Shown here piece after piece: positions 1 to 9,155 of a stretch of 64,000 nucleotides of DNA. The stretch spans positions 1 to 64,000 of the forward strand of contig JAKACT010000004.1 of the NCBI GenBank assembly GCA_021821195.1, given 5' to 3'. The stretch is from Pseudomonadota bacterium (lineage in GTDB: Bacteria; Pseudomonadota; Gammaproteobacteria; Xanthomonadales; Xanthomonadaceae). Each line of letters begins with the position of its first letter. Position 1 is the first letter of the stretch. The notes below the pieces were generated by a model that did not search any database, was not told where the DNA came from, and saw nothing but the letters and a program-made list of their open reading frames with translations. The translations under genes were made by a program, and so were the position numbers.

Positions 1-2042
1 GAGAATGGCTCCTCGCCGGGCGCCGGCAGGCGGCGCTCGTAGCAGCCGTCGCTGCGCAGTTCCCAGGCGTTCTGGTTGTCGGCCAGGTAGTTCAGCAGGC
101 CTTCGCGCTGCACCCGCGCGGCGACGCAGGGGTCCAGCAGCGGGAAGGCGGTTTCCACCCGCCGCAGCAGGTTGCGCTCCAGCCAGTCGGCTGAAGAACA
201 GAACAGCTCCGGCGTGTCGTTGTTGCCGAACCACCAGATCCGGTGGTGCTCCAGGAAGCGGCCCACCACCGAACGCACGCGGATGCTCTCGGAAATCCCG
301 GCGATGCCCGGCCGCACCGCGCAGGCGCCGCGCACGATCAGGTCGATCTCCACCCCCGCCTGCGACGCTTCGTAGAGCGCGCGCACCACTTCCGGTTCGT
401 TGAGCGCGTTCATCTTGGCGACGATCCGGCCCGGCCGGCCGGCGCGCGCATGCGCGGCCTCGCGCGCGATCCGCGCCAGCACCCCGGGGTGTAGGGTGAA
501 TGGCGACTGCAGCAGGCGCGACAGGCTCAGCGGCGCGGCCAGGCCCGACAGCTGCTGGAAGATCAGGTGCACGTCGTTGCCGATTTCCGGATGCGCGGTC
601 AGCAGGCCGAAGTCGGTGTAAGCCCGCGCGGTGCCGCTGTGGTAGTTGCCGGTGCCCAGGTGCACGTAGCGGCGCAGCGTGCTGCCCTCCCGGCGCACGA
701 TCAGCAGCATCTTGGCGTGGGTCTTGTAGCCGACCACCCCGTACACCACCTGCACGCCGGCATCCTGCAGGCGGTCGGCCAGGCGCAGGTTGGCTTCCTC
801 GTCGAAGCGCGCGCGCAGTTCCACCACCACGGTCACGTCCTTGCCGTTGCGCGCGGCCTGGATCAAGTGTTCGACGATCGGCGATTCCCGCCCGGTGCGG
901 TACAGCGTCTGCTTGATCGCCAGTACGTCCGGATCCTCGGCGGCCTGGCGGATCAGCTCCAGCACCGGGGTGAAGCCGTCATAGGGATGGTGCAGCAGCA
1001 CGTCGCCCTGGCGGATCAGCTCGAACATCGCGTCCATGTCGCGCGGCACCCGCGACTGGAACGGCCGGAACTTCAGGTCCGGGCGCTGCACCATGTCGTA
1101 GACCTGCACCACCCGGTTGAGGTTGACCGGGCCATTGATCTTGTAGACCGCGCTTTCCGACAGGTCGAAGTTCGCCAGCAGGCTGTCCACCACCGGCTGC
1201 GGGCAGCGCTCGTCGATCTCCAGCCGCACCGCGCGCAGGTAGCCGCGGCCCAGCAGTTCGTCGCGCAGCGCCAGCGCGAGGTTGTCCATGTCGTCTTCGT
1301 CGACGATCAGCTCGGAATTGCGGGTCACCCGGAACTGGTGCGCGCCCTTGACCGTCATGCCCGGGAATAGCTCGTGCACGAACGCGGACAGCACCTCGCT
1401 CAGGAACACGAAGTCGTGGAAGGCGTCGCCGTCGCCGTCGGCGTCGGGCAGGCGGATGATCCGCGGCAGCGAACGCGGCGCGCGCACGATGGCGAGGTGG
1501 CCTTCGCGGCCGAAGGCATCGCGGCCTTCCAGCTGCACCACCACGTTGAGCGACTTGTTGAGGATCTTGGGGAAGGGGTGCGCCGGGTCGAGGCCGAGCG
1601 GCGACAGCACCGGCATGATTTCTTCCTGGAAGTGCGCGCGCAGCCAGCCGGCTTGTTCCGCCGTCCACTGCTCGCGCTGGAGCAGGCGGATGCCCTGCTG
1701 CGCGAGCGCCGGCCGCAGTTCCTCGTAGAAGCAGCGGTACTGCGCGTCCACCAGCGCCGCCGCGCGTTCGTGGATGCGCTCCAGCAGCACCGCCGGGGCG
1801 AGGCCGTCGGTGCCCGCCGGCAGGTTCAGCTCGACCGCGTGGCGCACCGCGCCGCCGCGGATCTCGAAGAACTCGTCGAGGTTGGTGCAGGAGATGCAGA
1901 GATAGCGCAGGCGTTCCAGCAGCGGCACCGACGGGTCCTGCGCTTGCGCCAGCACGCGGAAATTGAAATCCAGTTGCCCCAGTTCGCGGTTGGCATACAG
2001 CGAGGGGTCGTGCAGCGATGGCGGGCTGGAATCGGCGGTCAT
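1..2042 (-). CDS. ppk1: Polyphosphate kinase 1 (partial, runs off window start)
   Basis: Minus-strand frame open to position 1 and absent from the ORF track because no stop lies in the window. N-terminus reads ...SLHDPSLYANRELGQLDFNFRVLAQAQDPSVPLLERLRYLCISCTNLDEFFEI, typical of PPK1. The ATG overlaps the phoR stop by 4 nt. Confidence 0.93.
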   Translation of the reverse strand, partial: MTADSSPPSLHDPSLYANRELGQLDFNFRVLAQAQDPSVPLLERLRYLCISCTNLDEFFEIRGGAVRHAVELNLPAGTDGLAPAVLLERIHERAAALVDAQYRCFYEELRPALAQQGIRLLQREQWTAEQAGWLRAHFQEEIMPVLSPLGLDPAHPFPKILNKSLNVVVQLEGRDAFGREGHLAIVRAPRSLPRIIRLPDADGDGDAFHDFVFLSEVLSAFVHELFPGMTVKGAHQFRVTRNSELIVDEDDMDNLALALRDELLGRGYLRAVRLEIDERCPQPVVDSLLANFDLSESAVYKINGPVNLNRVVQVYDMVQRPDLKFRPFQSRVPRDMDAMFELIRQGDVLLHHPYDGFTPVLELIRQAAEDPDVLAIKQTLYRTGRESPIVEHLIQAARNGKDVTVVVELRARFDEEANLRLADRLQDAGVQVVYGVVGYKTHAKMLLIVRREGSTLRRYVHLGTGNYHSGTARAYTDFGLLTAHPEIGNDVHLIFQQLSGLAAPLSLSRLLQSPFTLHPGVLARIAREAAHARAGRPGRIVAKMNALNEPEVVRALYEASQAGVEIDLIVRGACAVRPGIAGISESIRVRSVVGRFLEHHRIWWFGNNDTPELFCSSADWLERNLLRRVETAFPLLDPCVAARVQREGLLNYLADNQNAWELRSDGCYERRLPAPGEEPF

Positions 2043-3376
2043 GTCGGGAAGGATGCCAAAGAGTCGTGGTCGAGGCCGCGGTCGAGCACGCGCTCGGGGC
2101 CGAAATGGCAGGAGAATGTGCTGCCGGCGCCCACTTCGCTGTCGATGCGCAGCTGCGCTTCGTGCAGGCCCAGCACGTGCTTGACGATGGCAAGGCCGAG
2201 GCCGGTGCCGCCGGATTCGCGCGAGCGGCTGGTGGAGACGCGGTAGAAGCGCTCGGTCAGGCGCGGCAGGTGCGCGGCCGGGATGCCGTAGCCGGAATCG
2301 CGCACCGCCAGCACTACGCCGCCACCGGCATCGCGGCCCAGGCGGATGGTGATCTCGCCGCCGTCGGGGGTGTAGCGCACCGCGTTGCTGACCAGGTTGC
2401 CGAAGGCGCTGTGCAGTTCCTTCGCCGCGCCGCGCAGGTCCACCTGCGCCAGATCCTCGACCTGCACGCGGTGGCGGCCGCCACTCAGTGCTTCGGCTTC
2501 GCGGCGCAGGTTGGCCAGCATCGGCGCCATCGCCACGTGCTCCTCCGGCAGCTGGTCGCGCGCTTCCAGCCGCGACAGCGTCAGCAGGTCCTCCACCAAC
2601 CGGGTCATGCGCTGCGACTGCCGGCGCATTTCCGCCAGCAGCGACGCCCATTCCGGGTTGTCGTCGGCGTCCAGCATCTCCAGGTAGCCGTGGATCACCG
2701 TCAACGGGGTGCGCAGCTCATGCGAGACGTTGGCGACGAAGTCGCGGCGCATGTGTTCCAAGCGCAGCAGCTTGCTGACGTCGCGCGCCAGCAGCAGCCA
2801 CAGCTCGTCGGAATAGGGGATCAGGCGCAGGCTCAGGCGGCGGCCGGGGTCGGCCGGCGAGGCCACGTCTTCCATCGGCTCGGCATTGCGCCCCGCCGCC
2901 AGCCACTGCGCCATCGGCAGCGGCTGCAGCGCGTCCGCCACCGGCGCGTTGTGGTGCTGCGGGTAGCGCAGGCCCAGCAGCGGGGTGGCGGCCTCGTTGA
3001 ACCACAGCACGCGCTGGCTGTTGCGTTCCACCAGCACCACCGCGTCGGGCAGCGCCGCGGCCACCGCCCGGTAGGCGCGCAGCATCGCCAGCAGCCGGCG
3101 CTTGCGCATGCGCATTTCGGTCTGGCCGCGGAATAGCAGCGTGTCCAGTGCGTTCCAGGCCCCGCTGCCGCCGGCTGGTTCCGGCCGTTGCCGCGCCGCC
3201 AACCGTTGCAATACACGGTGCAGCCGCCAGTAATGCCAGCCCACCACGGCCAGCGCGGTGATTGCCAGCGCCGGCCACGGCTGCCCGAGCAGCAGGCCCA
3301 GGCCCAGCCCGGCAAGCAGCACCAGGGCGAGTTGTCCCAGCGTGCGGAACCAGGCTTGGCGGGCTTCGGGCGACAT
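2039..3376 (-). CDS. phoR: Phosphate regulon sensor histidine kinase PhoR
   Basis: 445-aa ORF with N-terminal TM segments, PAS-like region, H-box (DFVANVSHELRTPLTVIHGYLE), N/G boxes (GTGLGLAIVKHVL). Adjacent to phoB. Confidence 0.93.
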   Translation of the reverse strand: MSPEARQAWFRTLGQLALVLLAGLGLGLLLGQPWPALAITALAVVGWHYWRLHRVLQRLAARQRPEPAGGSGAWNALDTLLFRGQTEMRMRKRRLLAMLRAYRAVAAALPDAVVLVERNSQRVLWFNEAATPLLGLRYPQHHNAPVADALQPLPMAQWLAAGRNAEPMEDVASPADPGRRLSLRLIPYSDELWLLLARDVSKLLRLEHMRRDFVANVSHELRTPLTVIHGYLEMLDADDNPEWASLLAEMRRQSQRMTRLVEDLLTLSRLEARDQLPEEHVAMAPMLANLRREAEALSGGRHRVQVEDLAQVDLRGAAKELHSAFGNLVSNAVRYTPDGGEITIRLGRDAGGGVVLAVRDSGYGIPAAHLPRLTERFYRVSTSRSRESGGTGLGLAIVKHVLGLHEAQLRIDSEVGAGSTFSCHFGPERVLDRGLDHDSLASFPT

Positions 3377-3480
3377 CGGGCAAGTATCCGTGTTTGCCCC
3401 CCGGCCTGCTTGCCGGGGAGGCGGGAGGTGGGCGGCGGCGGGTGGCGTTGCTTCGTGCGCCGCGGGCGCGCGGCGCCGGA

Positions 3481-4182
3481 TCAGGCCGAGGCGGAGAACC
3501 GGTAGCCGGCGCCGCGCACGGTCTGCACCATCGCGTCCAGCTGGTGCGGCTCCAGCGTCTTGCGCAGGCGGCGGATGTGTACGTCGACGGTGCGCTCCTC
3601 CACGTACACGCTGCCGCCCCAGACGTGGTCCAGCAGCTGGGTGCGCGAGTACACGCGCTCGGCGTGGGTCATGAAGAAGTGCAGCAGGCGGTACTCGGTG
3701 GGGCCCATCTGGATCGGGTGCGAGCTGCCGCCGAGGTCGGCGAACACCCGGTGCGCGGCGCCGTCGATGCGCAGCGCGCCGACCTGCACGCTGCCGTCGT
3801 CGTCGTCGTCGCGCGAGCGCCGCAACACCGCGCGGATCCGCGCCAGCAGCTCGCGCGCGGAGAACGGCTTGACCACGTAGTCGTCGACGCCTGCTTCCAG
3901 CCCGCCGACGCGGTCGTTTTCCTCGCCGCGTGCGGTCAGCATGATGATCGGGATGTCGCGGGTCAGCGCCTCGCGCCGCCAGCGCCGGGCCAGCTCCAGG
4001 CCGCTGGTGCCGGGCAGCATCCAGTCCAGCAGGATCAGGTCGGGTACCCGTTCGGCGATGCGCTCCTGGGCCTCGCGGGCGTCGGCGGCCAGCAGCGGCG
4101 CGTAATCGCCCTTGCGCAGCGCATAGGCCAGCATGTCGCGGATCGCGGGCTCGTCTTCGACGATCAGGATGTGCTTTTGCAT
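3481..4182 (-). CDS. phoB: Phosphate regulon response regulator PhoB
   Basis: ILIVEDEPAIRDML receiver and OmpR-type winged helix (VDVHIRRLRKTLEPH...VQTVRGAGYRFS). Start chosen at MQKHILIVED inside the longer ORF. Confidence 0.93.
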   Translation of the reverse strand: MQKHILIVEDEPAIRDMLAYALRKGDYAPLLAADAREAQERIAERVPDLILLDWMLPGTSGLELARRWRREALTRDIPIIMLTARGEENDRVGGLEAGVDDYVVKPFSARELLARIRAVLRRSRDDDDDGSVQVGALRIDGAAHRVFADLGGSSHPIQMGPTEYRLLHFFMTHAERVYSRTQLLDHVWGGSVYVEERTVDVHIRRLRKTLEPHQLDAMVQTVRGAGYRFSASA

Positions 4183-4226
4183 GTCGTCCGATGGTCGCGC
4201 CGTGGAAAGGCGCACGCCATCATTAC

Positions 4227-4255
4227 ACGACGGTTTGGTGACAGTTTCGTGACCC
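4227..4255 (-). promoter_or_regulatory. PHO box (three 11-bp units) upstream of phoB
   Basis: Minus strand reads GGGTCAC-GAAA-CTGTCAC-CAAA-CCGTCGT, i.e. 7-bp units separated by 4-nt A-rich spacers, about 45 bp upstream of the phoB start. Matches PHO box architecture. Confidence 0.75.
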
Positions 4256-4257
4256 TG

Positions 4258-5889
4258 TCACCTGTCGCCGGGCACCCCGAAGCCCAGCCGCCCGCCGCTG
4301 GCCTCCTCGTCGCGGACGCCCTGCCGGCGCAGTTCCAGCACGGTCGGGGTGATCGCGGCGATGCGCGCGTCGATGCGGGCGCGGGCGTAGTAGTCCAGGT
4401 CGTCGCGCTTCTTCAAGTTGTTCAGCTGCACCAGCGCCTGCTCCGGGCGGCCGGATAGGTAGGCCGCCTCGGCCCAGGCTTCGCCCGCGCGCACCGGCTC
4501 GCCGGCGATCTCGTTGGCGCGCGCATAGGCCTGTTGGAACGGCAGGTCGTCGCCGGCCCCGCCCAGCAGCGGCCGCAGCACCGCGACCGCGCGGATGCCG
4601 GCCTCGCGGGTGTTGCGCTCGCCCAGCAGCCGCGCATAGCCCAGCGCCAGCGCGCGGTGGGTGGGCATCCGCGCCAGCAGCGCCTCGAAGCGGCGGTCGG
4701 CGTCCTGCGCGTGGCCGCTGCGCGCCTCGGATTCGCCCAGCGCGATCTGCACCCACAGGTTGCCTGGCCGCGCCTGCGCCAGCGGCGCCAGTTCCTGCAG
4801 GGCCTGCGCATGCTGCCCGGCCTGCTGGTGGGCGAACGCCAATCCGTAGCGGCGCGCCTCGTCCAGCGGCGCCTTGGCGCGCATCTGCTGGTATTCGCGA
4901 ATTGCCTGCGCCGGCGTGGGTGCGCTGAGCACGCGCAGGCGTTCGCGCGCCCAGTCGAAGTCGCCGGTGCTGCCCTGGCCCTGCCGGCTGCGCGCACCGG
5001 TGGCGATGCGCAGGCCCGGCGGCAGCAGCGGGTTGTTGCTGGGCCCGGCGGTGGCGGTATTGGCCAGCGTCGGCTCCAGCTTGGCGGCGCGTTCGCGCGC
5101 CTCGCTGATGCGAGAGAGGGTCAGCGGGTGGGTCTGCAGGTAGCCGGGGACGGCGCTGCGCTCGTCGCCCTGGTTCATCCGCACCACCGACTGCAGGGTC
5201 TGGAAGAAGTCCGCCATCGCTTCCGGGTCGTAGCCGGCGTGGGCCAGCGTGCGGATGCCGATGCGGTCGGCCTCGGCCTCGTTGTCGCGGGTGTAGTTGA
5301 TTTGGCGCTGCTGCAGCACGCCCAGGCCGGTCATCAATGCGGCCGAGGTGGCGTCGCCGCTGGAGGTGCCGCCGGCCTGCTGGGCGGCCACGATCGCCCC
5401 CAGCGTTGCAAGCAGGATCGGCAGGCTCTCGCGCTGGGCCTTCTCGGCGCCGCGCAGCACGTGCTGCTGGGTGACGTGGGAAATTTCGTGGGCCAGCACG
5501 CCGGCCACCTGGTCCTCGCGCTCCGCCGCCAGCACCAGCCCGGCGTTCATGCCGATGTAGCCGCCGAGGGTGGCAAAGGCATTGATCTGGCGGTCGCGCA
5601 GCATGAAGAAGGTGAAGCCCTGCTGTGGCCGGTCGCTGGCGCCGGACAGGCGCTGGCCGACGTCGTCCAGCCAGCCGTCCAGCAGCGGGTCGTCCAGCAC
5701 GTAGCCGGCGTGGCGCAGCTGCGCCAGCATCATTGCGCCGTATTCGGCCTGGCGCGCGGGCGAGAGCATGCTGCCGGCGGAGGAGCCGATGTCCGGTAGG
5801 CCGCGATCCTGGGCGATGGCCGCGGCGGTGCCGGTAGCCAGCAGGCAGGCGAGAAGGGCGGTGGACAGGCGGCGCGGGGCAGGAGTCAT
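4258..5889 (-). CDS. M48 family metalloprotease with TPR-like C-terminus (BepA/YfgC-like), secreted
   Basis: HEISHVTQQH zinc-protease motif, signal peptide at MTPAPRRLSTALLACLLATGTAAAIAQ, helical repeat C-terminal part. Confidence 0.88.
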   Translation of the reverse strand: MTPAPRRLSTALLACLLATGTAAAIAQDRGLPDIGSSAGSMLSPARQAEYGAMMLAQLRHAGYVLDDPLLDGWLDDVGQRLSGASDRPQQGFTFFMLRDRQINAFATLGGYIGMNAGLVLAAEREDQVAGVLAHEISHVTQQHVLRGAEKAQRESLPILLATLGAIVAAQQAGGTSSGDATSAALMTGLGVLQQRQINYTRDNEAEADRIGIRTLAHAGYDPEAMADFFQTLQSVVRMNQGDERSAVPGYLQTHPLTLSRISEARERAAKLEPTLANTATAGPSNNPLLPPGLRIATGARSRQGQGSTGDFDWARERLRVLSAPTPAQAIREYQQMRAKAPLDEARRYGLAFAHQQAGQHAQALQELAPLAQARPGNLWVQIALGESEARSGHAQDADRRFEALLARMPTHRALALGYARLLGERNTREAGIRAVAVLRPLLGGAGDDLPFQQAYARANEIAGEPVRAGEAWAEAAYLSGRPEQALVQLNNLKKRDDLDYYARARIDARIAAITPTVLELRRQGVRDEEASGGRLGFGVPGDR

Positions 5890-6005
5890 GCGGACAGGAT
5901 GCGGGCTGGGCAGGGGCGGGGCGTGAATGGGGCTTGAGCGGCTGGAAAACCAGCGCGGCGACCCCATATTCGACCAGAATCCCGCCCACAGGTTCAGGAG
6001 ACGCC

Positions 6006-6284
6006 ATGAGCGATGCCAGCACCCCCGCCATCACCATCTACAGTACGGCGGTCTGCCCGTACTGCGTGATGGCCAAGAACTTCCTAAAGAGCAAGGGCCG
6101 CGAGTGGACCGAGGTCCGCATCGACACCGACCCGGCCGAGCGCGAAAAGATGGTGGCCCTGGCCAAGCGCACCAGCGTGCCGCAGATCTTCGTCGGCGAC
6201 GTCCACGTCGGTGGCTACGACGACATGATGGCGCTGCACCGCGAGGGCAAGCTGGAGCCGCTGCTCGAGGGCAAGCCCGCATGA
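6006..6284 (+). CDS. grxC: Glutaredoxin 3 (dithiol CPYC)
   Basis: ITIYSTAVCPYCVMAKNFLKSKG...SVPQIFVGDVHVGGYDD: glutaredoxin active site and TVPQIF-type motif. Confidence 0.9.
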   Translation: MSDASTPAITIYSTAVCPYCVMAKNFLKSKGREWTEVRIDTDPAEREKMVALAKRTSVPQIFVGDVHVGGYDDMMALHREGKLEPLLEGKPA

Positions 6285-6667
6285 GCGGCGCCGACGACCG
6301 GGTGAAGCAGTTCACCGAATTCCGCCAGCGCATGAACAAGCGCATCCTGGACGAACCCAACCAGGTGGTGCGGCGGTTCTTCGCGCTGGACACCCAGGCC
6401 TACCAGCCCGGCGCGCTGGACGTGAAGACCAAGGAGCTGATGGGGCTGACCGCCTCGATGGTGCTGCGCTGCGATGACTGCATCAGCTACCACGTGGCCC
6501 AGTGCAAGGATGCCGGCGTCACCCGCGAAGAGCTGTTCGAGGCGTTCTCGGTCGGGCTGGTGGTGGGTGGCTCCATCGTCATCCCGCACCTGCGCCGTGC
6601 CGTGGATTTCCTTGACCGGCTGGAGCAGGGCGAGGTCGAAGCGCCGGCCACCCACGACCATGGTTGA
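6281..6667 (+). CDS. Carboxymuconolactone decarboxylase family protein (AhpD-like)
   Basis: CDDCISYHVAQCKDAGVTREELFEAFSVGLVVGGS: CMD/AhpD CxxC...H motif. ATG overlaps the upstream stop by 4 nt. Confidence 0.85.
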   Translation: MSGADDRVKQFTEFRQRMNKRILDEPNQVVRRFFALDTQAYQPGALDVKTKELMGLTASMVLRCDDCISYHVAQCKDAGVTREELFEAFSVGLVVGGSIVIPHLRRAVDFLDRLEQGEVEAPATHDHG

Positions 6668-6775
6668 AGGTCGGCTGGCATACGCCGTCGCACGGCATCT
6701 GCGATAATCGCGGGTTATCTGCCCCCACCCCCGGCATCGCGCGGCGCGCGGTGCCGGCCTGTCTGGAAACTGGAA

Positions 6776-7780
6776 ATGACAACGATCACGGTCATCCGCG
6801 GCGACGGCATCGGCCCGGAAATCATGGACGCCACCCTGCACGTGCTGGACGCGATGCAGCTGGGCCTTTCGTACGAGTACGCGGACGCCGGCATGGTCGC
6901 GTTGGAGAAGCATGGCGACCTGCTGCCGGCGACGACCATGGATTCGATCCGCAAGAACAAGATCGCGCTGAAGTCGCCGCTGACCACCCCGGTGGGCGGC
7001 GGGTTCTCCTCGATCAACGTCGAGCTGCGCAAGCGCTTCGACCTGTACGCCAACGTGCGCCCGGCCAAGTGCTTCCCGAACACCAAGTCGCGCTTCACCG
7101 GCGGCGTCGACCTGGTCACCGTGCGCGAGAACACCGAGGGTGCCTACATCGGTGAAGGCCAGGAAGTCTCGGCCGACGGCGAGACCGCGGTGCTGACCCA
7201 GAAGGTCACCCGCAAGGGCTCCGAGCGCATCGTCCGCTACGCCTTCGAGCTGGCCCGCAAGACCGGCCGCAAGAAGGTCACCATCGTGCACAAGGCCAAC
7301 ATCCTGAAGTCCACCTCGGGCCTGTTCCTGAAGACCGCGCGCGAAGTGGCGCAGCAGTACCCCGACATCGAGTGCAACGAGATGATCGTGGACAACACCT
7401 GCATGCAGCTGGTGATGAAGCCGGAACAGTTCGACATCATCTGCACCACCAACTTGTTCGGCGACATCATCTCCGACCTCTGCGCCGGCCTGGTCGGCGG
7501 CCTGGGCCTGGCCCCCGGCGCCAACATCGGCACCGACGTGGCGATCTTCGAAGCCGTGCACGGCTCCGCCCCGGACATCGCCGGCAAGGGCATTGCCAAC
7601 CCGTGCGCGCTGCTGCTGGGTGCGGCGCAGATGCTCGACCACCTGGCCAAGCCCGACCAGGCCACCCGCCTGCGCGAGGCCATCATCGCCACGCTGGAAG
7701 CCAAGGATTCGCTGACCCCGGACCTGGGCGGCGAGGGCAACACGATGTCGTTCGCCAAGGCGATCGCGTCGCGCCTGTAA
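6776..7780 (+). CDS. Isocitrate dehydrogenase, NAD-dependent type (isocitrate/isopropylmalate dehydrogenase family)
   Basis: ITVIRGDGIGPEIMDATL..., VTVRENTEGAYIGEGQ, NLFGDIISDLCAGLVGGLGLAPGANIG, FEAVHGSAPDIAGKGIANP motifs. Confidence 0.9.
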   Translation: MTTITVIRGDGIGPEIMDATLHVLDAMQLGLSYEYADAGMVALEKHGDLLPATTMDSIRKNKIALKSPLTTPVGGGFSSINVELRKRFDLYANVRPAKCFPNTKSRFTGGVDLVTVRENTEGAYIGEGQEVSADGETAVLTQKVTRKGSERIVRYAFELARKTGRKKVTIVHKANILKSTSGLFLKTAREVAQQYPDIECNEMIVDNTCMQLVMKPEQFDIICTTNLFGDIISDLCAGLVGGLGLAPGANIGTDVAIFEAVHGSAPDIAGKGIANPCALLLGAAQMLDHLAKPDQATRLREAIIATLEAKDSLTPDLGGEGNTMSFAKAIASRL

Positions 7781-7820
7781 GCGCTTCATCGCGCGCCGGC
7801 GTCGACGCCGGCACCGCAAC

Positions 7821-7850
7821 GGAAAAGGGCACCTTGCGGTGCCCTTTTCC
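7821..7850. terminator. Bidirectional intrinsic-terminator-like hairpin
   Basis: ggaaaagggcaccttgcggtgcccttttcc: inverted repeat with A/T flanks between convergent genes. Confidence 0.75.
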
Positions 7851-7870
7851 ATGTCCGGCGACGGCCGGCT

Positions 7871-8647
7871 TCAGTTCCGCGACTGCAGCTTGCTGAGCAG
7901 GCGCAGCAGCTCCAGGTACAGCCATACCAGCGTCACCAGCAGGCCGAACGCGGCGTACCACTCCATGTACTTGGGTGCGCCCTGTTCCACGCCCTGTTCG
8001 ATGAAGTCGAAGTCCAGCACCAGGTTCAGCGCGGCAACCACCACCACGAAGCCGGAGAACGCGATGCCGAGCAGGCTGCTGTCGTGGATGAAGCCCATGC
8101 CCTTGAAGCCGAACAGGCCCAGTCCGATCTGGACGAGGTAGAGCAGCGCGATGCCGCCGGTGGCTGCCACGACGCCGAGCTTGAAGTTCTCGGTCGCCTT
8201 GACCAGGCCGCTGCGATAGGCCAGCAGCAGCGCGGCCAGGGTGCCGAAGGTCAGGCCCACCGCCTGCATCACGATGCCCGGGAAGCGCAGCTCGAACATC
8301 GCCGACACCGCACCGAGGAACAGCCCTTCCAGCACCGCGTAGGCGGGGGCGGTGTAGGGGGACCAGGTCTTCTTGAAGATCGTCACCAGCGCGACGATGA
8401 AGCCGCCGATCGCGCCGCCCCAGGCGTAGGGCATCACCGCGCCGGGATTGCCGGCCGCCATCGCCGCCGAGAACTGCGCCCAGCTGAACAGTGCGCCGGC
8501 CAGCGTCAGCACCAGCAGGATGGCGGTCTTGTTGACCGCGCCGTTGAGCGTCATCGCCCCGGCGCCGCCCTGCACCAGGGTGCCGCTGCCGAGGTCGAGG
8601 AAGGTGTTGTCCTTGAGTGCGGGATTGCCGCTGCGCATGGGGATCAT
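7871..8647 (-). CDS. Bax inhibitor-1/YccA family membrane protein
   Basis: Multi-TM protein MIPMRSGNPALKDNTFLDLGSGTLVQGG...AMTLNGAVNKTAILLVLTLAGALFSW; typical Bax1-I family N-terminus. Confidence 0.88.
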   Translation of the reverse strand: MIPMRSGNPALKDNTFLDLGSGTLVQGGAGAMTLNGAVNKTAILLVLTLAGALFSWAQFSAAMAAGNPGAVMPYAWGGAIGGFIVALVTIFKKTWSPYTAPAYAVLEGLFLGAVSAMFELRFPGIVMQAVGLTFGTLAALLLAYRSGLVKATENFKLGVVAATGGIALLYLVQIGLGLFGFKGMGFIHDSSLLGIAFSGFVVVVAALNLVLDFDFIEQGVEQGAPKYMEWYAAFGLLVTLVWLYLELLRLLSKLQSRN

Positions 8648-8715
8648 CCTGTGCTTGGCCGGCCGTTGCCGGGATTGCCCGAGGATAGCCCGCGCGGCTA
8701 AAGGCTGCCACCGCT

Positions 8716-8737
8716 GGTGCAAAGGCGGGACTCGAAT
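8716..8737. repeat. Distal att-like site (tRNA-Leu 3'-end remnant)
   Basis: tggtgcaaaggcgggactcgaa versus tRNA copy tggtgcgaaaggcgggactcgaa; 16-bp identical core plus tggtgc, one 1-nt gap. Confidence 0.85.
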
Positions 8738-8788
8738 CGTGCGCTGAAACGTAGCGAGTGCTTATTTTGCTAGGGTCGACTCATCGTG

Positions 8789-8817
8789 TTGCCCCCAGAA
8801 TTGCCCCTAGATTGCAG
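8789..8817. repeat. Iterated TTGCCCC motifs, distal end of the island (putative integrase arm sites)
   Basis: gttgcccccagaattgcccctagattgcagc: two exact TTGCCCC (8789, 8801) plus a degenerate third, 12-bp spacing. Confidence 0.6.
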
Positions 8818-8891
8818 CGGGTACAGGCTCGCGTCCTTCTGCTGCTGTGCGGCCTTGTTGCGCTCTTGCGCGGTAGGTGGAGTGAACAGCC

Positions 8892-9041
8892 CTACTTCTT
8901 CGTGGGTTGCTGCTTGCTCTGCTGGGGGTTGCTGCTGGGTGAGCTGGAATGCCTGCTCCATGCCGGAGCCGGCTTGCCTGCCGCCACGTCCGCCTGCACT
9001 TTCCGCAGGATTGCTTGCTTCTGCTCGTTGGTCAGTGCCAT
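8892..9041 (-). CDS. Small hypothetical protein (49 aa)
   Basis: Minus-strand ATG..TAG reads MALTNEQKQAILRKVQADVAAGKPAPAWSRHSSSPSSNPQQSKQQPTKK. Overlaps another-frame ORF 8770..9072. Confidence 0.4.
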   Translation of the reverse strand: MALTNEQKQAILRKVQADVAAGKPAPAWSRHSSSPSSNPQQSKQQPTKK

Positions 9042-9087
9042 GAAATTCTTCGCCAAATCGTTGAAAAAGCATGTAGCAGTGATCTTG

Positions 9088-9127
9088 CCCGATTCAGTAG
9101 GATAGTCCCCGATTCAGTAGGATAGTC
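9088..9127. repeat. Perfect 20-bp tandem duplication
   Basis: cccgattcagtaggatagtc repeated back to back at 9088-9107 and 9108-9127, just upstream of the lipoprotein gene. Confidence 0.9.
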
Positions 9128-9155
9128 TTGTATTTCGCGTGCTTGGGGGGGCAGT

